Source of the DNA: Artocarpus heterophyllus
Lineage: Eukaryota; Streptophyta; Magnoliopsida; Rosales; Moraceae
Assembly (NCBI GenBank): GCA_025403435.1
Contig: CM046327.1
Location: 12,702,218 to 12,766,217, forward strand
DNA: 64,000 bases
Reading direction: 5' to 3'
In this document: positions 12,501 to 23,495 of the stretch, one piece after another
How the letters are laid out: each line of letters opens with the position of its first letter
Numbering within the stretch: the first letter of the stretch is position 1
Made by a program: the position numbers and the translations under genes
The notes under the pieces: generated by a model
The model's input: the letters and a program-made list of their open reading frames with translations, nothing else
The model's database searches: none
Told to the model about the DNA's origin: nothing

Positions 12501-13800
12501 CCTATAGGTTTATTTGGAAGTCTATTGCCATCGCCCATGAAGATGAATCTTTCAGCATCACTTGCCTGTCAGCTGTATACACAATCTTGCATAGACATAC
12601 TTATGTGACTAATAGCAACAGAATCTATCTACCTAGTATCTTTAGGTACAAAGCTAAATTAACTTCAAAACAAACTAAAACAAGAAGCTCACCCTTATTT
12701 GCATGCCAACGGCGTATTTGGAACACTCTTTCTTCATGTATCCTCCCTTCTTACAAAAGTAGCGGGTTGCTTCTTTTGTTTCTTATGTTGGGGTGTTCCT
12801 TCTATATCATCCTTAGCTCTCTTTTTTATCTAATTTTTAAATATTGATGCTAAATGAGCACTTTCAGTCTTATCCTGTTGAATTCTTTTTTCTTCTTGCG
12901 CAAAGTGAGATATGAACTCATTAAGAGTCCATTTGTCCTTTTGGGTGTTATAGCTCATTTGAATTGTCCATATTGTCTAGGAAGAGAAATCAAAACTAAG
13001 TACACGGGCATGTCTTTAGATAGCTTTAACTTTAGTGACCTTAGTTTTGAAACGATATGAGACATCCCCATCTATTTTTCTTTATACTTCATGGAGACGA
13101 GTTTAACTAAAAGGTTACTCATTTTTTACTTTTCATTTTTAGCAAAATATTGCTCAATTTCATCAAAGAAATTCTCAGCATTACTACTCTCAACAATAGA
13201 GCCCCAAAATGCTTCTAGAATGGAGCGTTTCATAATCATTAGACACATACGATTAGAGCAATCCCACTTCTCAATCTTGACTGCAATTGGCTTTTTCATA
13301 GTGGAAGTGGGTCGCTTTACCTTGAGCGCAAGGTCTAACTCTATACATCTACGAATGATTTCTACATTCTCTTTCTAGACATTCAACAATGGGATATTGT
13401 TGATTTAAGCAAAAACATCATGCTTACAATAAAAAAAATGTCATATAAAGCAAACAAATGACATAACCAAAAACAAAGTGGCGACCCATCTCAAGATATC
13501 TATCACAATATTGATGTCTAATCTTTAAACAGAGACATCAACTACAAGTGGTACTCTCAATACAGTAATCAAATATTGACAAAAAATTAGTTAACAATAG
13601 ACTTTCTTTGGAATGACTATTGTTCACATGGAAATCTTTATAATTGTCACATATTTTTTACCATAGGTGTGTCTGCTATTTGGCTAAACAGTAACCTTCT
13701 TTTGGGCCAGTCATTGTTCGCATAAGTAACAAACACATAAACATCTTGATATGTTTAATTAAATTCATCTGCATGATAGAGGTTACTTTGGCAACATATT
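12500..13800 (-). pseudogene. Copia A gag and protease
   Basis: Protease: 12614-12625 reads DSVA then ISHIS on the minus strand, corresponding to the DSGATTHIS-type active site with Gly changed to Val; VGDG-like text (FIFMGDGN) follows near 12530. Gag: 12690-12745 encodes a nucleocapsid-like zinc knuckle, readable as CKKGGYMKKEC, in which the family His is Tyr. The rest of gag to about 13800 is broken by stops. This is the 5' coding end of the minus-strand Copia. Confidence 0.8.
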
Positions 13801-14347
13801 GTTTTAATCAATTTAATAAAAAATAAGACATAAAGTGTGAAAACTATAATCTTTAAATGTAATTAAAACAATTTTCTTGAATTTTTTAATTTTTTTAATG
13901 GCACATCCACCATGGCGGCACCGCGGTGCCACGAAATTCTGTTCGCCATAGCTCTGGTCTCTGTCTGTAGTGCTATAGAAATCATTGCTTCCAGCACTCC
14001 ACTTGAAGCACTGCAGTGTACCCCACAGGCACCGTAGTGTTGTGGGAATTACAGCCTTACCTGATGAGCACCATGACACTCTGTCATGACTTTTCAACGA
14101 ACAACCCATGCAAAAAATAACAAAATGCCAAAAATTTGATTTTTCTCATTGCAATTCAATTGTTTGATCTGTAATAATCCACAATAACACCATGGATCGT
14201 TCAAAACAACAATTTCACAACAAATAGTCTTGCAAGAATCATAATTTACACAAAGATTCCAAAATTTTTTATCCAAAAAAATCCCAAAAAAGAGATAGAA
14301 TATAAAATATTTGTGTGAAACAATAATAATAATCTAACATGATTGCC
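13800..14347 (-). other. Copia A leader region
   Basis: Between the gag relic and the primer-binding site lies about 500 bp of 5' untranslated leader. It contains a less AT-rich patch (13900-14090) with a CGGCACCGCGGTGCC-type palindrome near 13917-13927 but no recognisable protein on either strand. Confidence 0.5.
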
Positions 14348-14359
14348 GCTCTGATGTCA
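14348..14359 (-). other. Copia A primer-binding site
   Basis: Minus-strand TGACATCAGAGC, two mismatches from the plant initiator-tRNA-Met complement TGGTATCAGAGC. It is two bases from the LTR boundary at 14362, as expected for a minus-strand element whose 5' LTR is to the right. Confidence 0.75.
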
Positions 14360-14361
14360 CT

Positions 14362-14411
14362 TGTTAGAATTCTTAATTCTATACATTCATAATTATATAG
14401 AACCCTAGAAT
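14362..14411 (-). repeat. Copia A 5' LTR, left piece
   Basis: This piece starts TGTTAGAATTCTTAATTC and aligns with the first 50 bp of the LTR at 6626. It ends with AGAAT (14407-14411), which is the target-site duplication of the chromovirus that splits it. The alignment resumes at 26488. Confidence 0.9.
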
Positions 14412-14741
14412 TGTCACAACCTGTTTTTTTTGGGCTGTGATAAACCTTTTTCTTACTTACTTATAGGCAAAAATTTAAGAAATTTTTTTTTAATAAATAC
14501 TTTACATATACTAGTCTAACAATTTCTGAAATACAAACATATACTTGTATTTACATAACCACATTTCCTTTGCAATATAGTTTACCAAACATTACTTTTA
14601 AAATATCTTAAAATACAATACAACGGAAACATACTACGGCGGAAACCATACCCAGTCTGCACACTGTTCATCCCTCTGCCAGCTCATCAATAGAATTACT
14701 CTGACCTTTTCGTCGGAATACCTGCAGCATGAAATACTTAA

Positions 14742-14755
14742 TAAGCTTACACCCA
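14742..14755 (-). promoter_or_regulatory. LTR hairpin TGGGT-GTAA-GCTTA
   Basis: On the minus strand ACTTAT is followed by TGGGT, the GNRA-type loop GTAA, and GCTTA. All five positions pair if G-U wobbles are allowed. The equivalent in the other LTR has different bases but still pairs. An acceptor-like CATGCTGCAG|GT lies 20-30 bases downstream. Confidence 0.55.
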
Positions 14756-15188
14756 ATAAGTCCCATATAAACCTATATGCACATTCAATAAAATGCATGA
14801 TCTCATTATGCTTTCTTCTAACCCTTCCTTATCATTATCATTTCTTACCTTTAACTAGGGCCCATGTGTTCGTACCATTGTGCACTTAGGTCTACATAAC
14901 ACCGTGACCATACTATAATTCTTAAACTCCCCTTGAGTCAAGAGTCGATACGACACTGTTCTTAACTTTTTGGTGATTTGTTTACCAATTCACTTATTAT
15001 GGTTATCATACCATGCATAAAGTGATGTTCACATGTTATTCATAACATAAAAGCTCTTGTACGACATAGTACAAACAGGTACATACTTTATATACACACT
15101 GATACACATGATATACACTTAATATACGTACAGGTATATGGCATAATGTACTCGCAGGTACTTAACATGATATACACACAGGTATACA

Positions 15189-15310
15189 TCATCATATACA
15201 CTCAGGTACATGTCATAATATACACTCAGGTACATGTCATAATATACACTCAGGTACATGTCATAATATACACTCAGGTACATGTCATAATATACACTCA
15301 GGTATATATT
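15189..15310. repeat. 24-bp tandem array (about 5 copies) in LTR
   Basis: The unit CATAATATACACTCAGGTACATGT recurs about five times with near identity. Being a multiple of three it leaves open frames on both strands (YLSVYYDM repeats on the minus strand), but these are by-products, not genes. The corresponding array in the other LTR (24236-24284) has about two units. Confidence 0.92.
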
Positions 15311-17507
15311 CCGTATACTCACAAGCATACATCTTCATATTTATAAATACTCATGCTATTGCATACACACAAGTATACACCTTGATATACACACAGGTAT
15401 ACATATACACATTTTGCACTCTACGCCTACAATTTCATACTGTACGTGGGATGGGTACTAACTTGATTCGAATGTCGGACAACTCAACCTCGATTTCCTT
15501 TCTCCTAGACTCCTAGGATCTTGTTGGCCAATTACAAAGCCATTAGCCAAATTCTACTGTTTCGATACAAAACATCTGTTAACTAATGAATTGAGTTGCA
15601 TCACTATATACAACTCTAAGAGCCACCGGTTTTCTTATTTCTATCTAACTCTACCGTATCGTTTTTAATGAAAGGCGGGAACCTTTTTAACCATTCTTTT
15701 TCTATTTAGAATGTTTCGGAGCGGTTCGGGTTATTTGGGCAACAATGACGATTTTGCCCTCCGTGGGTCCACTAACCTACCCGAGCTCGATTACGTTATT
15801 CTTACAAAAAAAACCATATACTAATTTTAAAATAACACCCTAGTGGGCCATATCTCCTTATTTCTCATTTACTCCCTATTTCCATAAAACTTTACGGTTT
15901 AGTCCCTGAACTGAAAATTTTGATAATTTTGCATACAAGACTAAAATTTATCTCTTCACATCAAAATACCCTATTTTTCAAAAGGAACATTTTTACTCAA
16001 AGTACCATACCTAAATTTATTTTGAAAAATGACATTTTTTCCATTTAACATTTTTTTCACTTTTCACAAATTCTTCAAAAATTAATATCTCATAAACGGT
16101 TGAGATTTTTGACGAACCGTTCGTGAAGCATAATAGTTTCATCAAGATTTACAATTTTTATGTTTTAAATTTTCCCAAAATCTCACTGTATAGGGATGTT
16201 TTTGGGCGTTTTTTAAATTTGCAAAGGGAAAACTTTTTCTTTCAATTTAGTCCCTAGGGTATTTTTGTAAAAATCCATTTTAAAACTATAAATCTACCCC
16301 TACATAGACAGTTTCAACCTTTGTTTGAATCATTCCCATGTCTAAACATCATTTTTGAAAAACTAACTCTAAAATTGCAAAATATACTTTTTACATAAAA
16401 TCCACTTTTCAACATTTAAACCTTAATTTTACCATATCAACATACCATACATCAAGTATCCATGATATTTCACCAATTATGCTCATGACCCGAGCAGTTC
16501 AAAAAGGAAAAAAAATCAAAACAAAAATCACAATAATTTTTCAAAGCTTACCTCAAATAGCACTTTTTGATTTCTAGCTTTCCAAAGCACTTTGAAACTC
16601 ATTCTTAAAACACTATTTTCATGCAAAAACACCATAGATTAGCTCCCTTTCTTTCCCCCCCAAGAAAAAACCTTAAAAACCCTTAAAAAGTTTAGGTTTT
16701 TACCTTAAAACTTGTAAAATTTCCTTGAATCTTGCCTCTTGAACTTAAGTGGGGCTGTTTTTGCAAAGTTTTGGGCTTGACAAAATTTTTGAAAGCCTTC
16801 TCTAATGGCTGCCGGAACTAGAGGAAGAAGAAGGAAGAAAATTTTGGATAAAATCACATTAACTGCTTCCTTATCTCTCTTTGATGACTCATGGTAATCC
16901 ATGAGTATACCCCTAGGTGGCACAAGGTGATTGGATCACCTTTCTAGACATGTGGCCCAATAGAAAGCCAAGGAGTGTCCACTTTGTAGAGTTAAAATTT
17001 ATACTGTGTAATTTTTTACCACCTAGTATTTTTTCTATACTTTAGTGGTCAAATCAGTGTCATCTCATATCCTTAAACTGTGTAAACTATTTTCCTTACC
17101 TTCGGTTCACTTTTAGAGGCCAAACGTAACTTTTTCCATATCTACGTTTTTATTTAGCAGTATACTTATACTGCATCGGCCTCTTTCTTACACTGAGTTA
17201 GGTCTCGGTAGACTCTATATCATATTTGCATTATAAGTACCCATGTATTTGTATCACAATTTTACAATTAATTATGATATAAATTTTATTTTATGGATAT
17301 TATTTACAAATTTTTTGAGTAATTAAACTCATAAAATCTATATTAGAAATATTCAACATTGCATCACATTATAGTGAAATTTCTATTTAATACGACTTAT
17401 TATTTATATTACCATAATTTTATAAAAATTACAATTTTTAAAGGTAAATTCATTAATTCAACCTAATTAAATATTAGGTTTTTTATTGAATTTTTCTGGT
17501 CATTACA

Positions 17508-17525
17508 ATCTACCCTCCTTAAAAA
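17508..17525 (-). other. Chromovirus polypurine tract
   Basis: The minus strand reads AAGGAGGGTAGAT directly before the 3' LTR start TGTAATGACC, preceded by TTTCGAGGACGAAAATTTTT. This arrangement is characteristic of Tekay-type elements and primes plus-strand DNA synthesis. Confidence 0.85.
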
Positions 17526-17541
17526 TTTTCGTCCTCGAAAA

Positions 17542-17940
17542 TCAGAATAATTTAGGATAGACTATCCTCATTTCATCCTCTCATTCCCATGTTGCTTCTT
17601 CCACTTATTGGTTGCGCCATAAAATTTTGACGAGAGGTATCTTTTTATTTCTTAATTCTTTTTCTTCTCGTGCCAGGATTTGAACTGGTTTTTCTTCGTA
17701 AGATAGGTTCTCCTGTACGTCAATTTCCTCTAGCTATAGAACATGCGAAGGATCCGATACATACTTCTTTAGCATGGATACATGGAATATGTTGTGTACC
17801 GATGCTAGATCATAGGGTAAGGCCAACTTATATGCTACATTGCCTACCCGTTCTAAGATTTCGAATGGTCTAATGTATCTTGGGCCGAGCTTTCCTTTCT
17901 TTCCAAACCTGATTACTCCTTTCATCGGTGTCACCTTCAA
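17542..17940 (-). pseudogene. Integrase C-terminus and chromodomain
   Basis: The piece 17940-17734 reads GPRYIRPFEILERVGNVAYK followed by VHNIFHVSMLKKYVSDPSHV, the integrase C-terminal core of plant chromoviruses. It continues in the same strand through ENLSYEEKPVQILAREEK and PLVKILWRNQ to VEEATWE, a chromodomain that would steer integration to marked chromatin. A stop replaces a codon after WRNQ and another follows ATWE. The pol stop is TGA at 17542-17544. Confidence 0.9.
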
Positions 17941-18027
17941 GAAGACTAGATCCCCTACTTGGAATTCCAGGGGTCTTCGTCACCGATTTGCGTAACTCTT
18001 TTGACGACTAAAGGCAGTTTCCATTCG

Positions 18028-18800
18028 TTAACGGATTAATTTCACATCCTCCATCATCTTTTGCACGAAATCTGTAGTCAATAACATCTTTTCTCCTATT
18101 TCATACCAATGCAGTGGCGATCTGCATCTTCTTCCGTAAAGAGCTTGATAAGGAGTCATTCCTATGGAAGCTTGATAACTGTTATTATAAGCGAATTTGA
18201 TCAACGGTAGCTTTTTATCCCATCCTCCTTTGAAATCTAGCATACAGGCTCTAAGCATATCTTCTAGGGTTTGAATGGTCCTATCAGATTGACCATCAGT
18301 TTGGGGGTAAAAAGCTGTACTAAATGTCAGCTTCGTTCCCATTGCTTGGTGAACACTCCTCTAGAACTTAGAAGTAAACCGACCATCTCAATCAGAAATG
18401 ATAGATTTTGAAACTCCGTGGTATCTAACTATCTGGGCTACATATAGTTCAGCTAGTCTTTCCACAAAACTGCTAAGTTTAATAGGTAAGAAGTGAGCTA
18501 ATTTCATCAATCTATCAACAATTACCCATATAGCATCGTGTCCATCCGTAGTTTTGGGTAGCCCAGTCACCAGATCCATAGTTATCTGGTCCTATTTCCA
18601 TTCAGGAAGGCATTTGGCGACAAACTATGCGACATCATTCTTCATTCCGTGCCACTAATAGTGCTCTTTCAAATCTTGGTACATTTTAGTAGCTCCTAGA
18701 TGAGCCACGTAGGGTGCTTCGTGAGCTTCTTTTAATACTTGCTTCTTTAATCATTCATCATTGGGGATGCAGATTCTGCCCTTATAATGGAGAATGTCAT
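18028..18800 (-). pseudogene. Chromovirus integrase catalytic core
   Basis: On the minus strand [20 protein letters not shown] (from 18579) holds the first catalytic Asp, GVSKSIISD (about 18390) the second, and TDGQSDRTIQTLEDML (about 18300) sits where the third, normally Glu in QSER, should be. Here it is Asp (codon at 18283-18285). FAYNNSYQASIGMTPYQALY follows. Just upstream, VAKCL runs directly into PEWK (near 18605-18625). In relatives some 20 residues including a second CxxC Cys lie between, so the HHCC zinc region seems shortened. Stops occur at several places. Non-functional. Confidence 0.9.
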
Positions 18801-18816
18801 CTTCTAAGATGCTAAA

Positions 18817-19400
18817 TTATGTTTCTTTGTTCTCAAGAACCTCATTCCTAGCTTTAAGTAGCGACGGATCTGCTTCTTGTCGCTCTTTTAAGTTCTCTAA
18901 GATAGCTGGTCGAAAAGACGAATGGGCCAATCTTCCAGTGATTAGCTCTATTCTTGCTTCCATCAAGTCCTTCTGAAGAGGTCTTGGCATTAACTGTATC
19001 ATTGCAAGCGAAGATGTTGTTCTATGACTAAGGGCATCAGCTACTCGGTTAGCCTCTCCCGGGTGATACAGAATTTCACAGTCGTAGTCTTTAACCAACT
19101 CTACCCACCTTCGTTGTCTCATGTTAAGCTCCTTCTGTGTAAAGATATATTTCAGACTCTGATGATCTGTATATATCTCGCATTTAGCTCCATATAAATA
19201 ATGACGCCAAATCTTCAATGCAAACACGACTGCTGTTAACTCCAAGTCGTGCGTTGGATAATTCCTTTCATGATCCTTCAGCTGTCGGGATGCGTACGTA
19301 ATTACTTTTTTGTTTTGCATAAGAACGGCTCCCAAGCCTATCTTTGATGCATCACTATAAATCACATAGTTTCCTATGTTTGGATCTTGTATAGCCAGTA
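18817..19400 (-). pseudogene. Chromovirus RNase H
   Basis: The open piece 19365-18817 (182 residues) carries [16 protein letters not shown] (first acidic residue), [20 protein letters not shown] (Glu), [16 protein letters not shown] (Asp) and NRVADALSH (Asp), so the four acidic active-site residues of Gypsy RNase H are still present. It is the best-preserved domain of this element. It removes the RNA strand during reverse transcription. The end of the piece is a linker leading to the integrase zinc region. Confidence 0.92.
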
Positions 19401-19499
19401 CTGGGGCACTCGTGACTCATCTTTTTAACTCTTTGAAACTTTCCTTCCACTTCTTAGTCCATTCATACTTTGTTGTTTTCCGTGTAAGTGCAGTGAGTG

Positions 19500-20170
19500 G
19501 TGCTACAAGTCAGGAAAATCCTTCTACTAAACCGAGAAAACTTCTTATTTTGGTTACACTTTTCGGTGTAGGCCACTTATTCACCACTTCCACTTTAGTG
19601 GGATCAACGGATACTCCATCCCGTGTCACCACGTGTCCTAGGAAATGGACTTTCTCCAGCCAAAACTCACATTTTGAGAACTTGGCGTACAATTAATGCC
19701 TTCTCAATAATTGTAGTGCGATCCTCAAGTGCTCTTCATGTTCCTCTGGCGTTCTTGAATATATCAGGATATCATCAATAAAAAACTATGACAAACTTGT
19801 CAAGGTAGTCCTTGAAAATCATGTTCATAAGATCCATAAATATTGTCAGGGCATTAGTCAGTCCAAATGGCATGACACAAAACTCATAATGCCCATACCG
19901 CATTCAAAACGCTGTCTTTGGCATGTCCTCTTTAACCCGAAGTTGATGATATCCAAAGTATAGATCGATGTTCGAGAATACTGACGCTCCTTTCAATTGA
20001 TCAAATAGGTTATCAATCCTTGGAAGTGGATACTTATTCTTAATTATGACTTTGTTTAGTTCTCGATAATCAACGCATATTCGTAACGTTCCATCTTTCT
20101 TCTTGACAAATAATACAGGCGCTTCCCATGGGGAGTGACTCGGCCGAATAAATCCTTTATCCAACAACTC
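19500..20170 (-). pseudogene. Chromovirus reverse transcriptase
   Basis: From 20167 the minus strand encodes [53 protein letters not shown] and [19 protein letters not shown], then [13 protein letters not shown]. The catalytic FIDD region follows near 19770-19800, but a T-run (A-run 19780-19785 in forward view) appears one base too long and throws the frame just before the two Asp codons. The thumb part [18 protein letters not shown] is readable at 19600-19660. The family role is copying element RNA into DNA. Confidence 0.93.
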
Positions 20171-20199
20171 TTGTAGTTACACCTGCAACTATTTGAGCT

Positions 20200-20960
20200 C
20201 TCTTGGAGCCATACGATATGGTGCCTTCGATATCGGGGCTGTACCTGGTGTCAACTTAATCTCGAATGAGATCTCCTATTCCGATGGTAAGCCTGGTAAC
20301 TCATCTGCAAACACATCAACAAATTCTTTTACTATGGGGACCTTCTCTGATCCTAACTGAGCTTCTTATGGCTTGCTTACTAAGTTCACCAAATAGCTAG
20401 TGCATCCACTTCCAACATCTGTTTTGCTTTTAACGCCAAAATTAACGCCTTTGGAACCTTAGGAACCTTTCCTGAATACACGAACTTCTCACTTCTAGAA
20501 GGTCAGAATGTAACCTTATGATGTCTACAGTTAATCTTGGCCGTGTACTTTCCCAAGAAATCCATTCCTAGGATAACGTCATAATCTTGTATATCAATTA
20601 TGATCAAATCAATATAAAATTCCCTTCCACAAATGGTGATGGGTACGTGACGTAACCAATATTCAGAATCTAATACCTCCCAGAAGGAAGTGTAGTTTTA
20701 AAAGTCTGTTCTATTCTATCCCATTCATTCCCTAACCGTTTAGCAAACTTAAGCAAGGCAAATGAATACGTTGCTCCAGAGTCAAATAAAACATAGGCAC
20801 AGTATTGGCAACAGAAAACTGGCCTGTTACCACTGACGACGTTCCTGCATCATCCTCCTTCTTCATGTAAGCATAGATTCGTCCATTGGGTTTCGGAGCT
20901 TCCAAGCATCCTTGACTAACACTAGGGTCTTTAATCTATGCTCAGACTGCATGAAGCTGG
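20200..20960 (-). pseudogene. Chromovirus protease and linker
   Basis: The active-site text YVLFDSGATYSFA lies on the minus strand with DSGA encoded by 20783-20772. Flap and C-terminal parts follow with several stops (around 20440-20660). The protease would cleave the gag-pol polyprotein. The Asp-Ser-Gly triad itself is intact, yet the frame around it is broken. Confidence 0.85.
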
Positions 20961-20965
20961 GTTCC

Positions 20966-22105
20966 CTAAGACCTTTGCTGATTCTGTTTATTATGATTCT
21001 GGGGATTGGAGAAGTAGTTTCTAGCATAGTGCCCTTCTTTACCACAGAGAAAGCACTTGTTGGTGCCAGTTTTACATTCTCCAGCATGTCTCTTTTCACA
21101 CTGATTGCAGAGAGGCTTATTGTTTCCTCCATTACTGATTCTTTTCTGAGGTTGTCCTTTTTTATTCTTTGGACTAATTGCATTCCATTTCCTCTTATTG
21201 TTAGCATTGCGGTTGCGTCCAACTAGATGGCTCTGAGACTGCCCTTGACTTGGAACGCTTCCTTGCCCTTTCTCCTGTACAACTTGGCTCTGCTTCGCTA
21301 AAGCCTTCTCCTTCTTTAGAGTCTTAAAAATTCTTACCCTCTCCTCTTTGTCATGGGTAATTCTAAATTCGGCTCTAGTGGCCCGTTCAATGCAATCCTC
21401 TACATCCTTAGGGGCTTGCCCTCCACTATCGACTATAACGGTAATGTCAGTTTGAAACATTCTCATCAATCTTCTTATTCATTCCCGATCTATGGGTACC
21501 AATTTAGGACATAAGCACGCCAATTGGTTGAAACTCTTCACGGCATCTGCCACTGACATGTTGCCTTGTTTAAAGTTGTTGAATTCTTCTTGCTGGGCTG
21601 CCATCGTTTCCACATTGAAATAGGCCCTTCCGAATTCTTCCACGAAATTAGGCTATGTCATTTCATTTACGTTCCTTCTATGTTCTACCGATTCCCACTA
21701 TCTCCTAGCATCCTTGGTGAGAGAAAATGATGCACACAAGACTTTCTCACAGTCACTAAGCCCCATAAATTTCAAAACTCATTCTATACCAGTAAGCCAA
21801 TCATCTGCTTCTAATGGATCTGTAGATCCGTCAAATTCTAGGGCCTTCATCCTTCAAAATCTTTCATAGAATTTGGTAGCAAATGCTACCGGAATAGCCG
21901 GAACAACTGAAGCAGCTGGTTCCACTTGCTGAGGTGGTGGTACTGGGGTTGGTGAGCTTGCACGTGCCTGTGGTTCGAGATTCTGATTCGCTAACTGCTC
22001 TCTTAACTCTTACATATCTAACTCCTAAGCTCGGAGTTTTTGTTGTAACTCCGTAATCATGGCCATCAAATCTGGGTTCACAGGTTCTCCGGGTGTATCA
22101 GCCAT
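20966..22105 (-). pseudogene. Chromovirus gag with seven nonsense codons
   Basis: The start codon (ATG at 22105-22103) opens MADTPGEPVNPDLMAMI. One frame runs 380 codons to a stop at 20966 with no frameshift but seven internal stops (after QQKLRA, ELDM, FYERF, TGIE, the DAR region, NEMT and DRE). The capsid-like part has the retrotransposon gag pattern, and the nucleocapsid part reads CNQCEKRHAGEC followed by the knuckle CFLCGKEGHYARNY at about 21012-21055, in which the last zinc ligand Cys is Tyr. Gln-, Arg- and Trp-type codons appear to have become stops, as expected from cytosine deamination. Confidence 0.92.
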
Positions 22106-22552
22106 CAATAATAAAATAGGTTTACAAGCCTATCACACAATTTCATTGTTACATCAGTATATACTATTAACTTAATAGTACTTTTAAAAAGGACATTCCC
22201 CAATCATATGAATACATGCAAACATAAACGATAACATAACTTAATATCTCATTTCATGCATTTCATTTCAACATTTCAGTTCATACATTTCATTTCCTTT
22301 TTAAATTCTTCATTCTCATAACATTACATACATAACTGACGTACATACTTTCATACCTACTTTCTTTTTCTTACATAAACTGTTCATATCATTTTCGAGA
22401 GCAGTTATCACTTCTGGCTACATATACCCTATTGCCGCGAAGGATACCACTTGCCGGTCATACATATACCAAAGCAACAAGGCTCAAAACTATGATGACC
22501 ACACATCTATATATATCTTAATACATACAAATCTTCGTAAATCCCTTTCCTT

Positions 22553-23341
22553 CTAATTCGAGTCTACTCCTGACACGTCACTATGTTCGGAATCCTCCTC
22601 AGGATCCTCCTCTTCCTCTTCATTCGAATCGGTAGACTCATCGTCACTTGCAATTATGTGTTTGGGAATAAATTCAAGCCCTTCATCTTCATCATCGTCC
22701 TCGTCCATATCTACTGGGGGATCTTCCAAGGGCGCGACCACATTCTGTTCTGCATGCAATACTGCCATAAGAAAATCATGGACACTAAGGTAATTCCTTG
22801 GATACTGCATTTGCTGTTGGACGGCATCTGAAAGATCTCTCCATACAAGGTCGTAGATGCGCCGTAAAGGTATCTCCGGCAAAATCAGTGGTACCATAGT
22901 ACGACGAAACCTGAGAATATAATGATCCACTGGCTCACCAATGTATCTTCCCCATATTGGTTCTATTCATGGGTACAATCGATGTCTCCATTCCGCCTAC
23001 AGCATCGGAATCACCAGGACATGCATAGCATCTGCTGGGGGTAAGGGTGTAAATTTGGCTTGGATACGTTCTCTGAAGCCTTGCCAATCCCTTGGTTGCT
23101 CATCAGGTTCAATCCTCAGCCACCATACTAAGGCTTCCTTTAACAACAATCCTAAGGCCAATAAAACCTGGAGGTGCGGTGGTCTATGACAGGCATCAAA
23201 GATCACCTCAACTCCATGTAGCCATTCGGTCAGCACCATAGGCTGCCGACTCCCATAGTATTGCAATGGCATCGCATCTTGAAAGGCAGTACTTGCTCTT
23301 CGATCAGTGTCCATGTCACGGTTATGATGCGACTCCGCCAT
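22553..23341 (-). pseudogene. Additional gag-like ORF upstream of gag
   Basis: A second 263-codon frame begins about 140 bp after the primer-binding site, with MAESHHNRDMDTDRRAST. It contains TEWLHGVEVIFDACHRPP, LKEALVWWLRIEP and DWQGFRERIQAKFTPL, matching the general retrotransposon-gag pattern (A..WW, then W..F), and ends in a very acidic tail with runs of Asp and Glu. No zinc knuckle is present. The whole frame is continuous from 23341 to the final stop at 22553 except for two in-frame stops (TAG at 22999-22997 and one TGA about 30 bases further). It is not the usual gag, which follows separately at 22105. Its role is unknown: an accessory capsid-like protein or a captured gag are options. 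Confidence 0.75.
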
Positions 23342-23481
23342 ATACTATACTTGTTATTTTAATTAATATAACAATGCCATACATAATAGTATTGAACATT
23401 CTTATCCTTAAAATCAAACTATCTTACTTGACCTATGGCAATGGAGCAAACGATGATGTGCAGTAGGATGGCAAGATTTTT

Positions 23482-23493
23482 GCTCTGATACCA
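23482..23493 (-). other. Chromovirus primer-binding site
   Basis: The minus strand reads TGGTATCAGAGC, an exact match to the complement of the plant initiator tRNA-Met 3' end, two bases inside the 5' LTR boundary at 23496. It fixes the element's orientation as minus. Confidence 0.95.
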
Positions 23494-23495
23494 AC

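Larger units (their letters stand above)
14412..17507 (-). repeat. Chromovirus 3' LTR
   Basis: In forward view it begins TGTCACAACCTG and ends GGTCATTACA; in sense direction it begins TGTAATGACC. It is 109 bp longer than the other LTR, explained by extra copies in a 24-bp tandem array (15189-15310) and a neighbouring 36-bp segment. In sense order it carries a donor-like AG|GTAAGC at 16551-16546, the hairpin at 14755-14742 and an acceptor-like CAG|GT at 14724-14722. Confidence 0.95.

Noticed and set aside
15189..15310. CRISPR-like regular repeats
   Set aside because: The 24-bp units are directly adjacent without spacers and lie in a plant LTR; this is a minisatellite.
15119..15346. Open frames on both strands with 8-residue repeats
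   Set aside because: They arise from a 24-bp tandem array in an LTR; a multiple-of-three period leaves frames open on both strands by chance.
20912..21226. Plus-strand frame with membrane-like text
   Set aside because: It is the antisense shadow of the chromovirus gag nucleocapsid region.
22583..22831. Hydrophobic plus-strand frame
   Set aside because: Antisense of the acidic tail of the extra gag-like ORF; GAA/GAT codons read as Phe/Ile/Leu in reverse.
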